DNA from: Mycobacterium sp. 4858
Lineage (GTDB): Bacteria; Actinomycetota; Actinomycetes; Mycobacteriales; Mycobacteriaceae
Direction of reading: 5' to 3'
Assembly (NCBI RefSeq): GCF_900240975.1
Contig: NZ_LT968775.1
Span: forward strand, 558,001 to 622,000
Length of the DNA: 64,000 nt
Part shown: positions 54,659 through 64,000 of the stretch, one piece after another
Position numbering within the stretch: the first letter of the stretch is position 1
Layout of the letters: the number at the start of each line of letters is the position of its first letter
Program-made: the position numbers and the translations under genes
The notes under the pieces: generated by a model
Told to the model about the DNA's origin: nothing
The model's database searches: none
The model's input: only the letters and a program-made list of their open reading frames with translations

Positions 54659-55675
54659 CTAGCCGGCGGGCCGGCTCCGGATCGTCGGCGGCGTCGGCGT
54701 ACGGGGCCGGCCCGCCTTGCGGGCGAGGTCTCCAAACCTGACGCTGACGCGTTGAAACCCCTTGACCTGTTCGGCTTTTGCCTTCTTGGTGTACGTCTTG
54801 CGGTCGGCCGGGGTGAGTTCCGCGTCATCGGTGAACGGCGTGAGCAAGGCGCGCGGGTAAAGCCGTTCCACCAGAACGACATTGATTTCGGCGCACAAAA
54901 CCAGTGTTGACGAGATGAGAAACAGGAAGGCCAACAATCCCAGCACCAAAGCGAAGACGCTGTTGGTGGCGCTGGCCGTCTTCACCGTGTGCCGGATGTA
55001 ACCGGCTCCGCCCCACTGCAATACCTGCCAGATCACAGCTGCCGCAAGCGCTCCGGGCAATACCTGGCGATAGGTGAGCCCCCGGGCGGTGGTCACCCGG
55101 AAGGCCACGAGGCAGATCAGTGCGTTGATTCCCACGGCGACCAGTGCGACGCCGATCTTTCCGAATACGCCCAGCGCCCCGGTGGCCTGGCCGGCCGCGG
55201 ACAGGGCGGTGGCGGCCAGGGCGGCCGAGCCGAGGACCAATAAGAGAAGCAGGCTGCGCGCGCGGGAGCGCAACGGGTCGGGACGCTTGTTCCTCGGTAC
55301 GGCCCATACCGAGTCCATCGCATTCTGCACGGCCTGACCGACGCCCAGGCCACCGTAAAGCGCACCTGCGATGCCGACGACCACGGCGACGGTGCCGCCG
55401 CTGAGGCCTGCGGGCTCATGCAACTGGTTGCCGATGACGGGGAATTGGCTCAAGGTGCTGTGCAGCACCTGTTGCTGCAGATCCGGGCGCCCCGCGAGGA
55501 TCAGCCCGAGGCCCGTCGTCAACAGCAAGAGCAGGGGGAACAGCGACACGAAGCCGTAGTAGGTGATCAATGCGGCCAGATATCCGCCTTGGTCGTCGAG
55601 GTATTTGTAAACGACGGCGATCACCACGCCCGCGGCGCGGTTTCGTCGCTGCAGCCTGTCCAGCCAGCCGACCAT
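54659..55675 (-). CDS. YihY/YhjD (BrkB) family membrane protein
   Basis: A 338-residue inner-membrane protein with six helices. The conserved region GGYLAALITYYGFVSLFPLLLLL near the start and the GGAGYIRHTVKTASATNSVFALV region near helix 5 match the YihY family. A basic C-terminal tail follows. Members are suspected lipid or polysaccharide transporters; the earlier RNase BN label is wrong. No operon partner is visible. Confidence 0.85.
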   Translation of the reverse strand: MVGWLDRLQRRNRAAGVVIAVVYKYLDDQGGYLAALITYYGFVSLFPLLLLLTTGLGLILAGRPDLQQQVLHSTLSQFPVIGNQLHEPAGLSGGTVAVVVGIAGALYGGLGVGQAVQNAMDSVWAVPRNKRPDPLRSRARSLLLLLVLGSAALAATALSAAGQATGALGVFGKIGVALVAVGINALICLVAFRVTTARGLTYRQVLPGALAAAVIWQVLQWGGAGYIRHTVKTASATNSVFALVLGLLAFLFLISSTLVLCAEINVVLVERLYPRALLTPFTDDAELTPADRKTYTKKAKAEQVKGFQRVSVRFGDLARKAGRPRTPTPPTIRSRPAG

Positions 55676-55797
55676 CTCGTGCTCACTTCGTCGCAGCGGA
55701 AGCGGATCCCCCCGATGGGATTGCCAGGTGATACCCGAATTCGGCGACGGTCAACCGTGGGTCAGTTCGCCGCCGGATTCCCTGCGAGGATGGGGTG

Positions 55798-56229
55798 ATG
55801 GCCGACGATGTGAAGCGCTCCGAGCGCGAATTCAACGAGCGCAACATCGAGGAGTTCCGCCACAACGGCGGCAAGGTCGGCGGACAGTTCGAGGGCTTTC
55901 CGTTGCTGCTGTTGACCTCGACCGGTGCGCGCAGCGGTGCGCAGCGAGTGAATCCCGTCGCCTACTTCGACGTGGACGGCAGGATCTACGTCGTCGGGTC
56001 CGCCGCGGGCCGGGACAACAACCCCGCATGGGTGCACAACATCCGCGCCAACCCACGGGTGACTGTGGAGATCGGCTCGCAGGCCCCCAAGCCGGCGACC
56101 GTGCGTGAATTGCCGCCCGACGAGCGCGATTCCGTGTATCGGATCGTCGTCGAGCGCGCGCCGGGGTTCGGCGAGTACCAGGAGCGCACCGACCGGCTCA
56201 TCCCGGTGTTCGAACTGGTTACCGAATAA
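55798..56229 (+). CDS. F420-dependent nitroreductase (Ddn family)
   Basis: A 143-residue split-beta-barrel protein of the deazaflavin-dependent nitroreductase family (M. tuberculosis Ddn and relatives). Visible are FPLLLLTSTGARSGAQRVNPVAY and GRDNNPAWVHNIRANPRVTVEIG, which bind F420. Its likely job is reducing quinones or nitro compounds with F420H2. Two starts are possible, GTG 55795 or ATG 55798; GAGGA fits the second. Confidence 0.88.
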   Translation: MADDVKRSEREFNERNIEEFRHNGGKVGGQFEGFPLLLLTSTGARSGAQRVNPVAYFDVDGRIYVVGSAAGRDNNPAWVHNIRANPRVTVEIGSQAPKPATVRELPPDERDSVYRIVVERAPGFGEYQERTDRLIPVFELVTE

Positions 56230-56259
56230 CAGCACCGCCAGTGGGTCGCCTGTCGCAAA

Positions 56260-56565
56260 ATGACCGACATGAGCATCGCGGCGATGAAGCACCTGTTACG
56301 GGGTTGGGCTTTCGGCGCCTTCGCGCTCGCTTTGACGGCATTGCCGGCAATCGCGATTTCCGCGCCGGCCATCAGCCGCGCCGACCCGAATTGCGCTGAA
56401 GGGTTCGTGTGGAGCGTGGACTTGCATCAATGCGTTCCCGCGGTCCCCGCCGTGAACGGGCCCGGCGGGCCGGGTGGACCAGGTGGTCCCGGCGGGCCGG
56501 GTGGGCCTGGCGGCCCCGGCGGGCCGGGTGGACCGGGTGGGCCTGGCGGCCCCGGCCCCCGGTAG
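56260..56565 (+). CDS. Small secreted Gly-Pro-repeat protein
   Basis: A 101-residue exported protein. Signal peptide ends near ISRA-DPN; a short cysteine-bearing part (NCAEGFVWSVDLHQCVPAVP) follows, then a run of GGP/GPG triplets to the C-terminus (about 67-99). ATG 56260 or 56269 could be the start. The repeat tail is a collagen-like low-complexity segment of the same style as in the gene at 58827-59492. Function unknown; the repeat length is prone to change. Confidence 0.68.
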   Translation: MTDMSIAAMKHLLRGWAFGAFALALTALPAIAISAPAISRADPNCAEGFVWSVDLHQCVPAVPAVNGPGGPGGPGGPGGPGGPGGPGGPGGPGGPGGPGPR

Positions 56566-56683
56566 GACCCACAACCACGCCCCGGGCCCGCGGCGACCTG
56601 CCGCGAAACACGCGGGAACCCACAGCACCTCGCGGTCGTTATAGTGGCTAAGTATCGCTTCACTCCGAGGGGGAAACAGGCGC

Positions 56684-57616
56684 ATGCCACGCACAGACAA
56701 CGACTCGTGGGACTTGGCCACCAGCGTCGGCGCGACGGCCACCATGGTGGCCGCGGCCCGGGCGATCGCCACCAAGGCCGACACTCCGCTGATCGAGGAC
56801 CGGTTCGCCGAGCCGCTGGTTCGCGCCGTCGGCGTGGACTTCTTCACACGATGGGTCGACGGTGACCTCGACGCCGCCGACGTCGACGACCACGACTCCG
56901 GGTGGAAACTCGAGCACATGCCCGCGGCCATGGCCGCTCGTACCCGGTTCTTCGACGCGTTCTTTCGCGAGGCGGCGCAGGCGGGCATCCGTCAGGCCGT
57001 CATCCTGGCGTCCGGCCTGGACGCGCGCGCTTACCGGTTGTCGTGGCCGGCCGACATGACGGTGTTCGAGATCGACCAGCCGGAGGTGATCGAATTCAAG
57101 ACCACCACACTGGCGAAGCTGGGCGCCGCCCCGCAGGCCGACCTGCGCACGGTCGCGATTGACCTGCGACGCGATTGGCCGAAAGCGTTGGTGGAAGCGG
57201 GTTTCGACAAGAGCCGCCCGACGGCCTGGATCGCGGAAGGCCTTTTCGGGTACTTGCCGCCGGACGCGCAGGATCGCTTGCTCGACAACATCTCCGCGCT
57301 GAGCGCCGAGGGCAGCAGGCTGGCCGTGGAAGCCATCCCGGACCGGCCACAACAGGACGTCGAGAAGGCACGGGAGATGATGCGCAGGGCCACCGCCAAG
57401 TGGCGTGACCACGGCTTCGAGTTGGATTGGGAGGAGCTGGGTTTCGAGGGCGAGCGCAACGACGTTGCCGAATATCTGAAGAACCTGGGGTGGCGGACGG
57501 TCGGCACCAAGATGAGCGAGCTGTTGGCCGGCAGCGGGCTCGCCGCGATTCCGCAAACCAACGACTCGGTGTCGGTCGCCGACACCATCTACTACAGCTC
57601 CGTGCTGGGCAAATGA
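56684..57616 (+). CDS. TIGR00027-family SAM-dependent methyltransferase
   Basis: A 310-residue protein of the large mycobacterial group related to leucine carboxyl methyltransferases. Begins [20 protein letters not shown], then the SAM region [23 protein letters not shown] and [12 protein letters not shown]. These proteins usually methylate small acids or polyketides; the substrate is unknown. It is coupled to the following methyltransferase by an ATGA overlap. Confidence 0.9.
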   Translation: MPRTDNDSWDLATSVGATATMVAAARAIATKADTPLIEDRFAEPLVRAVGVDFFTRWVDGDLDAADVDDHDSGWKLEHMPAAMAARTRFFDAFFREAAQAGIRQAVILASGLDARAYRLSWPADMTVFEIDQPEVIEFKTTTLAKLGAAPQADLRTVAIDLRRDWPKALVEAGFDKSRPTAWIAEGLFGYLPPDAQDRLLDNISALSAEGSRLAVEAIPDRPQQDVEKAREMMRRATAKWRDHGFELDWEELGFEGERNDVAEYLKNLGWRTVGTKMSELLAGSGLAAIPQTNDSVSVADTIYYSSVLGK

Positions 57617-58248
57617 CGGCACCGAGTAGGCGGGGGCTCAACGACACGGTCACGCGGCTGTGGAGTGTTCTGGCCCCGGCGTACGATCTGCCGTTCCTCC
57701 AGCGGTGGGTTTACCGCCCGCCTCACGATGAGGTGATTGCGCAGCTGCGCGCTCATCGGGCCCGCAAGATCGCCGACATCGCCTGCGGCACCGGCATTCT
57801 CAGTGACCGGATCGCCCGAGAGCTGGTGCCCGACGAGATCTTCGGTGTCGACATGTCCGACGGCATGCTCGCCCGCGCCCGCGCCAGGACGGACCGGGTG
57901 CGGTGGCTGCGGGGCCCGGCTGAACAGTTGCCGTTCGACGACGGTGCGCTCGACGCGGTGGTGACCACCTCGGCGTTCCACTTCTTCGATCAGCCGGCGG
58001 CGTTGCGCGAATTCCACCGCGTCCTGGCGCCGGGCGGGTTGGTGGCCGTCGCGGCCTTGAGCGCCCGGCAACCGCTGCTGCAAGCACCCTCGGCCAACAG
58101 ATGGAAGCCGCAGCACAATGCGTCGCCGGGGGAGATGCGCGCGTTGTTCGAGGGTGCCGGGTTTGCAATCAGCGATCAGCATCGCGTTCGGCGACCGATG
58201 TGGACGCAGGTCATTCCCGACCTGATTACGGTCGGCACCAAGAGCTGA
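57613..58248 (+). CDS. Class I SAM-dependent methyltransferase
   Basis: A 211-residue methyltransferase of the UbiE/ Methyltransf_11 type: motif [17 protein letters not shown], acidic loop GVDMSDGML, motif [20 protein letters not shown] and motif [15 protein letters not shown]. Starts within the stop of the preceding methyltransferase, so the two form an operon. Substrate unknown. Confidence 0.88.
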   Translation: MTAPSRRGLNDTVTRLWSVLAPAYDLPFLQRWVYRPPHDEVIAQLRAHRARKIADIACGTGILSDRIARELVPDEIFGVDMSDGMLARARARTDRVRWLRGPAEQLPFDDGALDAVVTTSAFHFFDQPAALREFHRVLAPGGLVAVAALSARQPLLQAPSANRWKPQHNASPGEMRALFEGAGFAISDQHRVRRPMWTQVIPDLITVGTKS

Positions 58249-58255
58249 TCGATCG

Positions 58256-58579
58256 TCAGGCGGCGAACTTGCTCACGACCCGCGGAGCCGGCCGCGAGAA
58301 ATGCTCGCACTGACCGGCGTGCACGACGCGCGAGGGCCGGTAAGCGGGCAGCGGGGGGGCGACGGTGACTTCACATCGAGCCAAACGCTGCTGCCCGGGC
58401 GCAGCCGCTCGTTCGATGAAGTCGGCGGCGATCCACCCCGCGGCGAATATCGCCAACGCGACACCGAACTGAAGCGGCGATCCGGCGGCAAGCGCGGCCA
58501 ATGCGCAGATTCCCGATACGACGGCGACGACAACCGTGCCCGCGTAGAGCGGGCTCACGCGAAGTTCTGGCGAGGTCAT
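58256..58579 (-). CDS. Small membrane protein, unknown
   Basis: A 107-residue protein with two membrane helices (LYAGTVVVAVVSGICALAAL and FGVALAIFAAGWIAADFI) and a basic C-terminal tail with two cysteines. AGGAGG lies 4 nt before ATG 58579, supporting it as a real gene. Function unknown. Confidence 0.7.
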   Translation of the reverse strand: MTSPELRVSPLYAGTVVVAVVSGICALAALAAGSPLQFGVALAIFAAGWIAADFIERAAAPGQQRLARCEVTVAPPLPAYRPSRVVHAGQCEHFSRPAPRVVSKFAA

Positions 58580-58826
58580 CGCGCCTCCTGTCCGGTCAAT
58601 TGCTCAGCTTTGAGCCCAATCCGTGACCTCGATGTTTCGCTATCGAGACACGTCAAACGAGGGTCATACGGCATCTATGGGATGGCGTAGGGCCCCCGCC
58701 CGAAGGCCAAAGGTCCCACCTGAGCAACCACCGCACGCGTCGCCCCGGCGGCCTGGCTCGTTCATCGGACGGCAGCACAGCGCCCGCCTCGCCAAGTGGC
58801 GAAGCGGGCGCTGTGGTCACTGCTGT

Positions 58827-59492
58827 TTACAGCGGAATCCAGACTCCGAAGAACCAGAACCCCCACTGGTGGAATCCGTCATCCCACATGGGCGTCTCCT
58901 GGTAACCCCAGTAGTTGATCGGGCCGTATCCCCATTGCCCGCCAGGCGGCGGGAGTGGCCTGTCCCAATCGGGTCGCGGCGGCTCGCCGGGCCCCCAGGG
59001 TGCCGGCCCGTCACCCCAAGGTGCGCCGCGGAAGTAGCCACGCTGCGGGTCTCCGTGCCACGGGCCGCCCGGCCCACCGGGTCCGCCGGGACCGCCGGGA
59101 CCCCCAGGCCCGCCCGGGTGATCGGGTCCGCCGGGTCCGCCCGGTCCGCCCGGTCCGCCCGGGTGATCGGGTCCACCGGGTCCGCCCGGTCCGCCCGGAT
59201 GATCGGGACCGCCGGGTCCGCCGGGTCCGCCGGGTCCGCCCTGGGGGCCGCCGGGGTGACCGGGGCCACCCGGTCCGCCCGGACCGCCGGGTCCGCCCGG
59301 ACCACCGGGGCCGCCCGGATCACCCGGTGCGTTCGGTGGATGGATACCTCCGGGTGCTGGCCCGCCGTGACTGCCGGCCGGGCCGGGCGGCGCACCCGGA
59401 GCGGCGTTGGCCGCACCGGCACTCATACCCAGCGCGGCGGCTCCCAGAGCGCCGGCGACGGTGATCCCCCCGAGTATTTGCTTAAGTTTCAT
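58827..59492 (-). CDS. Secreted collagen-like GGP-repeat protein
   Basis: A 221-residue exported protein. Signal peptide ends near [10 protein letters not shown]. Residues about 57-145 are GGP/GPG triplets broken by HPGG and DHPGG units; then follows an aromatic C-terminus ([29 protein letters not shown]). The repeats would form a rigid or polyproline-like rod, but collagen triple helix without prolyl hydroxylase is uncertain. The aromatic end could anchor to the outer layers. Function unknown. Confidence 0.78.
   Translation of the reverse strand: MKLKQILGGITVAGALGAAALGMSAGAANAAPGAPPGPAGSHGGPAPGGIHPPNAPGDPGGPGGPGGPGGPGGPGGPGHPGGPQGGPGGPGGPGGPDHPGGPGGPGGPDHPGGPGGPGGPGGPDHPGGPGGPGGPGGPGGPGGPWHGDPQRGYFRGAPWGDGPAPWGPGEPPRPDWDRPLPPPGGQWGYGPINYWGYQETPMWDDGFHQWGFWFFGVWIPL
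59064..59330. repeat. GC-rich tandem repeat within the collagen-like gene
   Basis: About 265 bp built of 9 bp units of the GGTCCGCCC kind (GGP/GPG codons) with two larger repeats starting with CGGGTGATCGGG. It is coding, not CRISPR: unit length is 9, there are no unique spacers and the frame is kept. Strand slippage here could vary protein length between strains. Confidence 0.75.
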
Positions 59493-59816
59493 AGTCCTTC
59501 ACCTGTCTATCGGCTGGTGAACTCCTCAGAATCCCCCCTTACCCGACCGACCCTAGATAGCTTCCCTATGCAACGGCTGTGAGTGGTCCATGCAGAACCT
59601 CTGGGGCGCGCCGACCTGCGTGTTGACGTGGCGGAAGGGGGGCGGACGGCGCCGGGAACCGCGAGAGATAAGCCACGGCGACTTGTGACGGCGAGTCGTC
59701 GCAGACGTTTATGTGTCGCGAATCGACGCCGGCCCGCCGCGGCCACCTTCGGGCAAAACGCCGCGGCCGAGACGTCGTCACTGCTTTGGCAAGGCTACGT
59801 ATGCTAGTCCGCCGGC
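59493..59816. other. Divergent regulatory gap
   Basis: About 320 bp between the collagen-like gene (minus) and the VIT gene (plus), with no gene I can support. A TATGCT hexamer at 59800-59805 could be the -10 box for the VIT gene, giving a transcript that starts a few nt before GTG 59817 (almost leaderless). Confidence 0.4.
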
Positions 59817-60560
59817 GTGGCGGCGTATATCGTTGCGGCCGTGTCGAGTCCGTCGCATCCGCATCCCGCCGAACCGCATCAGGGCTCGGTCTCATCGAAG
59901 TTGAACTGGTTGCGCGCCGGAGTGTTGGGCGCCAATGACGGAATCGTCTCCACGGCGGGCATCGTGGTGGGCGTTGCCGCCGCGACGATAGAACGCGCCC
60001 CGGTATTGACCGCCGGCAGCGCCGGACTGGTCGCCGGGGCGGTGTCGATGGCGCTGGGCGAATACGTGTCGGTCAGCACCCAGCGTGACACCGAGAAGGC
60101 GCTGTTGCACAAGGAGCGCCAAGAACTGCGCGACGATCCTGCCGCCGAGTTGGACGAGCTCGCCGCCCTCTACGAGGCGAAAGGCCTGAGTGCGGCCACC
60201 GCCCGCACTGTCGCCGAGGAGCTGACCGACCACAATCCGCTGCTCGCCCACGCCGAAGTCGAACTCGGTATCAATCCCGATGAGCTCACCAACCCGTGGC
60301 AGGCGGCGTCGTCGTCGGCGCTGTCGTTCGCGGTCGGCGCCCTGCTGCCGCTGATCGCCATCCTGGCGCCGCCGGCGGCGTGGCGAATCCCGGTCACCGT
60401 CGCGGCCGTACTCGCCGCGCTGGTGATGACCGGGGCGGTGTCGGCCCGTTTGGGTGGGGCGCCCAGGGGCCCGGCCGTGCTGCGCAACGTCATCGGGGGC
60501 GGCCTCGCGCTGTCGATCACCTACGCGATCGGCCACCTGGTGGGCGCCGCGATCGCCTGA
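59817..60560 (+). CDS. VIT/CCC1-family iron-manganese transporter-like protein
   Basis: A 247-residue membrane protein of the vacuolar iron transporter family. The N-terminal signature WLRAGVLGANDGIVSTAGIV, two to three more helices and a charged middle segment (KERQELRDDPAAELDELAALYE) are typical. It probably exports or stores Fe2+ or Mn2+. GTG 59817 is the likely start. Confidence 0.88.
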   Translation: MAAYIVAAVSSPSHPHPAEPHQGSVSSKLNWLRAGVLGANDGIVSTAGIVVGVAAATIERAPVLTAGSAGLVAGAVSMALGEYVSVSTQRDTEKALLHKERQELRDDPAAELDELAALYEAKGLSAATARTVAEELTDHNPLLAHAEVELGINPDELTNPWQAASSSALSFAVGALLPLIAILAPPAAWRIPVTVAAVLAALVMTGAVSARLGGAPRGPAVLRNVIGGGLALSITYAIGHLVGAAIA

Positions 60561-60694
60561 CGCGCGCCAACGCCGTTGCTCGGCTGCACAATTGACCCGC
60601 AACAGGTCGGCCCGTTGAGACTGGCGAGCAAACTGTAATATCTACTGTTGCCATCCTCACACGAGGGATCCATCTCTGGGCGGAGCGTCGTGCA

Positions 60695-61540
60695 TTGACC
60701 GAGACCAATGTCGTGCCGGATGACGTTGCTGCAGCGGCGCAGGCGCCGTACTTCTCGCGTGACGAAAGCCGTTTCGTGCCAAATCGGATCGCCCGCGGTG
60801 GGTGGGGTCCATCGCTCAGCGGGCATGTGGTTGGTGGCCTGCTGGGCTGGGCGCTCGAACGCGCGGTCGATGACCCGGAACTGCAACCCGCCCGGCTGAC
60901 CGTCGACCTTCCCGCACCGGTCGCGCTGGAACCCATGAAGGTGCACACCACCGTGCACCACGACCGTCGGCGCCTGCGGCTCGTCGAGGCCGTCGTCACC
61001 CAGCGTGACGCCCCGGTCGCGCGGGGGAGTGCGCTGTTCCTGCGCCGCGGCCCCCAGCCGGAGGGGCAGGTGTGGTCGCCGCAACCGCAGATGCCGCCGC
61101 TGCCCCTCGAGGACGGCGCCCAACCCACGCTCTTCATGCGCACCTACGGCTGGGGCACCGAACTGCAGAATCGCGACCCCGACTGGGCCGACACCTCGGG
61201 CCCGAAATATACCTGGCTGTACGAGACACGTTCGCTCATCGACGGCGAACCGCTCACCCCCTTCACCCGCGCCGCCATGGCGGCCGATATCACGGCGTCC
61301 CTTGCCAATTGGGGCACGAACGGCTTGCAGTTCATCAACGTCGACTACACGCTCACGCTGAGCCGGCTGCCGGAAGGCCCGCACATCGGCATGGCCTCCC
61401 TGACCCATTACAGCCACGACGGGGTGGCCACCGGGTCGGCCGTCCTCGTCGACCGCACAGGTCCCATCGGCAGTGGCGTGTCGGTCGCGATAGCGCACTC
61501 CGGATTCCGCCCGACGCAGGTCAATCCGACGAACGAATGA
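60695..61540 (+). CDS. Acyl-CoA thioesterase-like protein (double hot-dog)
   Basis: A 281-residue TesB-type thioesterase family protein. Characteristic segments are RGGWGPSLSGHVVGGLLGWALE, PARLTVDLPAPV, and HIGMASLTHYSHDGVATGSAVLVDRTGP. It would hydrolyse an acyl-CoA, working with the acyl-CoA synthetase gene that starts in its stop (ATGA). A TTG start at 60695 fits the N-terminus best. Confidence 0.82.
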   Translation: MTETNVVPDDVAAAAQAPYFSRDESRFVPNRIARGGWGPSLSGHVVGGLLGWALERAVDDPELQPARLTVDLPAPVALEPMKVHTTVHHDRRRLRLVEAVVTQRDAPVARGSALFLRRGPQPEGQVWSPQPQMPPLPLEDGAQPTLFMRTYGWGTELQNRDPDWADTSGPKYTWLYETRSLIDGEPLTPFTRAAMAADITASLANWGTNGLQFINVDYTLTLSRLPEGPHIGMASLTHYSHDGVATGSAVLVDRTGPIGSGVSVAIAHSGFRPTQVNPTNE

Positions 61541-63084
61541 GCATCGGAAGCGGCGTCACCTACTGGACGTTGATCGCCGACGCGGCGAAGACGGCATCGC
61601 CGCGGCCGTTGCTCGCCGACGACCAGGGGCGCCGCCTGACCGCACGTCAGTTCCACGACGCCGCCTGTGCGACGGCCGCCGCGTTCGCCGAACGCGGGAT
61701 CGGCGCGGGAACGGTCGTCTCGTGGCAGCTGCCCACCACGCTCGAAACCATGGTCGTGATGGCCGCGCTGGCCCAGCTCGGCGCGGTGCAAAACCCGATC
61801 ATCCCGATATTGCGGGAACGCGAGGTCGGCTTCATCACCGAGCAGCTGTCCTCGGAATACCTTGTGGTTCCCGAGGTTTGGCGCGGCTTCGGGCACGGCG
61901 CGCTGGCGCGCGACCTGGCCGCGGCCCGCGGCTTCCAGGTGATCACGCTCGACTTGGCGACGCCGCCGATAGGCGCCGAGCTCCGGCTGCCGCGCGCAGG
62001 AACCGATGCGCTCGCGCCCCCGCCCGCTTCGGCTGGCGACCCGCGATGGATCTACTACTCGTCGGGAACCACCGCGGCGCCCAAAGGGATCCGGCATACC
62101 GACGCATCGGTGATCGCCGGTGCGATGGCTCTGGTCGGCGCGGTCGGCATCACCGACAGCGACGTTGATCCCATCGCGTTTCCGGTCGCGCACATCGGCG
62201 GGGCGGTGATGCTGGCAGCAGCGCTGCAAACCGGCATGCGGTTGGCACTGTTCGAGGTATTCGACCCCGCGACCACACCGTTTTCCATCGCGGCGCACAA
62301 CCCGACGTTTCTGGGCACGGCCACGCCGTTCTTCGTCGGCTTCCTCGCGGCCCAGCGAGCCCACGGCGACCGGCCGCTGTTCCCCTTCCTCCGCGGCTGC
62401 CTGGCCGGCGGTGCGCCCATCACCGCCGAACTGGGCCGCCAGGTCCGAGAAGCCTTCGACCTGCCCGGCATCGCCAACGCGTGGGGCCTCACCGAGTTCC
62501 CCGTGGCGGCTTCCCCGTCGCTCACCGCCTCACCTGACTCGCTCGACCACACCGTCGGCACGCCGACGGCCGGGGTCAAGGTCCGGGTGGTCGGCGCCGA
62601 CGAAACCGAACTGACCACCGGGCAGGAAGGTGAGTTGCGGCTCAAGGGACCCCAGTGCTTCCTGGGCTACGCCGACCCCGCTCTCGACGTCGACGCGTTC
62701 GACCACGACGGCTGGCTTCGCACAGGCGATCTCGGCCTGGTCGACGAGGAGGGAAATGTGCGCGTGACGGGGCGCATCAAGGATGCGATCATTCGCAACG
62801 CGGAGAATGTCTCGGCCCTCGAAGTCGAGAATGTGCTGGCCACCCATCCCTCGGTCGCCGACGTCGCGGTCATCGGCGTCCCGGACCCGCGTACCGGCGA
62901 ACGCGTATGCGCGGTGGTGGTACCCGCGACCGAAGAGGTATCACTGGAATCGCTGGTGCGGCACTGTCATTCGAGCGGGTTGAGCCGCTACAAGCATCCC
63001 GAGCGCCTGGTGATCGTCGATGCGCTGCCGCGCAACCAGTTCGGCAAGGTCATCAAGAAGGACCTTCGCCAAGCCTTCGGGTGA
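61537..63084 (+). CDS. AMP-dependent acyl-CoA synthetase/ligase
   Basis: A 515-residue ANL-family ligase, which activates a carboxylic acid with ATP and joins it to CoA. Motifs are the P-loop YYSSGTTAAPKGIRHT, the aromatic GLTEFPV, the GWLRTGDLG motif and the catalytic lysine of NQFGKVIKKDLR near the end. It is shorter than fatty-acid FadD proteins and overlaps the thioesterase gene. Substrate unknown; coupling to a thioesterase suggests a paired activation/turnover unit. Confidence 0.9.
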   Translation: MSIGSGVTYWTLIADAAKTASPRPLLADDQGRRLTARQFHDAACATAAAFAERGIGAGTVVSWQLPTTLETMVVMAALAQLGAVQNPIIPILREREVGFITEQLSSEYLVVPEVWRGFGHGALARDLAAARGFQVITLDLATPPIGAELRLPRAGTDALAPPPASAGDPRWIYYSSGTTAAPKGIRHTDASVIAGAMALVGAVGITDSDVDPIAFPVAHIGGAVMLAAALQTGMRLALFEVFDPATTPFSIAAHNPTFLGTATPFFVGFLAAQRAHGDRPLFPFLRGCLAGGAPITAELGRQVREAFDLPGIANAWGLTEFPVAASPSLTASPDSLDHTVGTPTAGVKVRVVGADETELTTGQEGELRLKGPQCFLGYADPALDVDAFDHDGWLRTGDLGLVDEEGNVRVTGRIKDAIIRNAENVSALEVENVLATHPSVADVAVIGVPDPRTGERVCAVVVPATEEVSLESLVRHCHSSGLSRYKHPERLVIVDALPRNQFGKVIKKDLRQAFG

Positions 63085-63095
63085 AGCCAGGGGCG

Positions 63096-63713
63096 CTATA
63101 GCCCCTTGGGCGCTTCGCGGACGGCCTGGACCGCCGCAGCGTCGCCGTCGAATTCCACTTGCGCGGCTCGCCCCACCGAGAACAGCAACAGCTCCTCGGG
63201 TGCACCGGTCACCGTGACGGCGGGGCCGCGTCCCGCCGTGAGTAGGGTCTTGCCCTCCGGGGTGCGCAACGCCACCCGGCCCGGCAGCTTGGCCAGCGTG
63301 AGCCGCGCCATCAGGGGCAGGGTGCGGCGCAGCCTGGCGCTCAGCTCGGGTTCGAGGGCGCGCGGCTGCCAGCCCGGCTGTGCCCGCCGCACGTCCTCGT
63401 GGTGGATGAACATCTCGGCAACATTGGCGACCGGATCGAGCAGCTTGAACGGCGAGTAGACCGGCGGACCGGACGCCACCTTGTCGACCAGCTCGTCCCA
63501 CCCCTGCTCGGCCGCCTGGTTCTGCACCTTCTCGGTGTGCGACGCGAAGAACGGGATCAAGATGCCCGGAGCGGCGTCGGGCCGATACTCCCGGATCACG
63601 AGGTGGGCGGCCAGGTCGCGCGTCTTCCACCCTTCGCACAGCGTCGGCGCCTCCGGTCCCACGGCGCGCATCGTCTCCACCAGGGCGGCTCGTTCGCGTT
63701 GAGCAACAGACAT
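63096..63713 (-). CDS. TIGR03085-family (DinB-like) metal-binding protein
   Basis: A 205-residue protein of the TIGR03085 / maleylpyruvate-isomerase-like (DinB_2) fold. Begins [42 protein letters not shown]; His-containing AAHLVI and [14 protein letters not shown] are the likely metal ligands. Relatives use mycothiol as a thiol donor. It sits beside htpG and is convergent with the acyl-CoA ligase gene, the stops being 11 bp apart. Confidence 0.85.
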   Translation of the reverse strand: MSVAQRERAALVETMRAVGPEAPTLCEGWKTRDLAAHLVIREYRPDAAPGILIPFFASHTEKVQNQAAEQGWDELVDKVASGPPVYSPFKLLDPVANVAEMFIHHEDVRRAQPGWQPRALEPELSARLRRTLPLMARLTLAKLPGRVALRTPEGKTLLTAGRGPAVTVTGAPEELLLFSVGRAAQVEFDGDAAAVQAVREAPKGL

Positions 63714-63833
63714 GGCCTCAGCCTAGAGGCCGGCGGGACGAGGGCGAACCCCCAAGCGCCTGCGCTTCGCAACTCGGTAAATTTGACTCGTCAACGTCCC
63801 CGAGGGGACCTGGGAAGAGACGTAGGGAAAGCC

Positions 63834-64000
63834 ATGAACGCGCGTGTCGAGCAGCTGGAGTTTCAGGCGGAAGCACGGCAACTGCTGGACCTGATGGTCC
63901 ACTCCGTCTACTCCAACAAGGATTCGTTTCTGCGGGAGCTGATCTCGAACGCTTCCGACGCACTGGACAAGTTGCGGCTGGAAGCATTTCGCAACAAGGA
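63834..64000 (+). CDS. htpG: Hsp90 chaperone HtpG (N-terminus only)
   Basis: The first 55 residues are present ([20 protein letters not shown] onward, with [23 protein letters not shown], the ATP-binding N-box of GHKL ATPases). The gene continues beyond the right edge. HtpG folds client proteins in the cytoplasm under stress. GGGAAAGCC precedes ATG 63834. Confidence 0.95.
   Translation, partial: MNARVEQLEFQAEARQLLDLMVHSVYSNKDSFLRELISNASDALDKLRLEAFRNK

Noticed and set aside
59064..59330. Regular GC-rich repeats that could look like a CRISPR array
   Set aside because: 9 bp units, no spacers, in frame with a secreted GGP-repeat protein and no cas genes.

Overview
The window is high-GC actinobacterial DNA and reads as the chromosome of a slow-growing Mycobacterium, most like the M. 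avium complex. The evidence is DUF732, LppP-type and haemophore-like secreted proteins, TIGR00027 methyltransferases, a Ddn-like F420 enzyme, a UspABC importer, and a gene order that recalls M. tuberculosis Rv2314c to Rv2330c. Family and synteny names are from memory; no database search was run.

Layout. 1-8 kb: a nitrate reductase/flavoprotein fusion (running off the left edge), LppP-type lipoprotein, nitrate transporter and a large acyl-CoA dehydrogenase. 8-12 kb: a phytase-like lipoprotein, then an FHA protein and ABC half-transporter whose functional motifs look decayed, then MarR. 12-15 kb: an ECF-type importer whose fused S/ATPase gene appears frameshifted. 15-22 kb: SRPBCC protein, sulfatase, and an AsnC-controlled arginine cluster (ddaH, rocD, rocE, stress protein). 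22-28 kb: uspABC and tldD/tldE. 28-33 kb: AhpD-like protein, two DUF732 paralogues, a DUF4010 membrane protein and a hydrolase.

33.4-41.3 kb is an accessory region with visibly lower GC. A 6.3 kb integrative element sits in the 3' half of a CAU tRNA gene, bounded by a 46 bp direct repeat (34888-34933 and 41151-41196). It carries a complete tyrosine integrase, paired 8-mers at both ends that look like integrase arm sites, and four uncommon cargo genes: a trypsin-like protease fused to a C-terminal helix-turn-helix, an iron-sulfur uracil-DNA-glycosylase-like protein, a membrane-anchored helical protein, and an ApeA/HEPN-like protein. Two cargo genes begin with an ATGA overlap on an integrase stop codon: one on the intact integrase, one on a leftover tail of a second, diverged integrase. 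This suggests tandem integrase-plus-cargo modules and is the best candidate here for an undescribed, possibly defensive, system.

41-50 kb holds two cytochromes P450, a methyltransferase, a luciferase-like pseudogene, a HAD phosphatase and many small secreted proteins, plus tRNA-Cys. 50-58 kb holds an S51 peptidase, a GAF/SpoIIE/HATPase phosphatase with its STAS partner, DUF2505, YihY, Ddn-like and methyltransferase genes. 58-64 kb holds a collagen-like secreted protein, a VIT-family transporter, a thioesterase/acyl-CoA synthetase pair, a TIGR03085 protein and the start of htpG.
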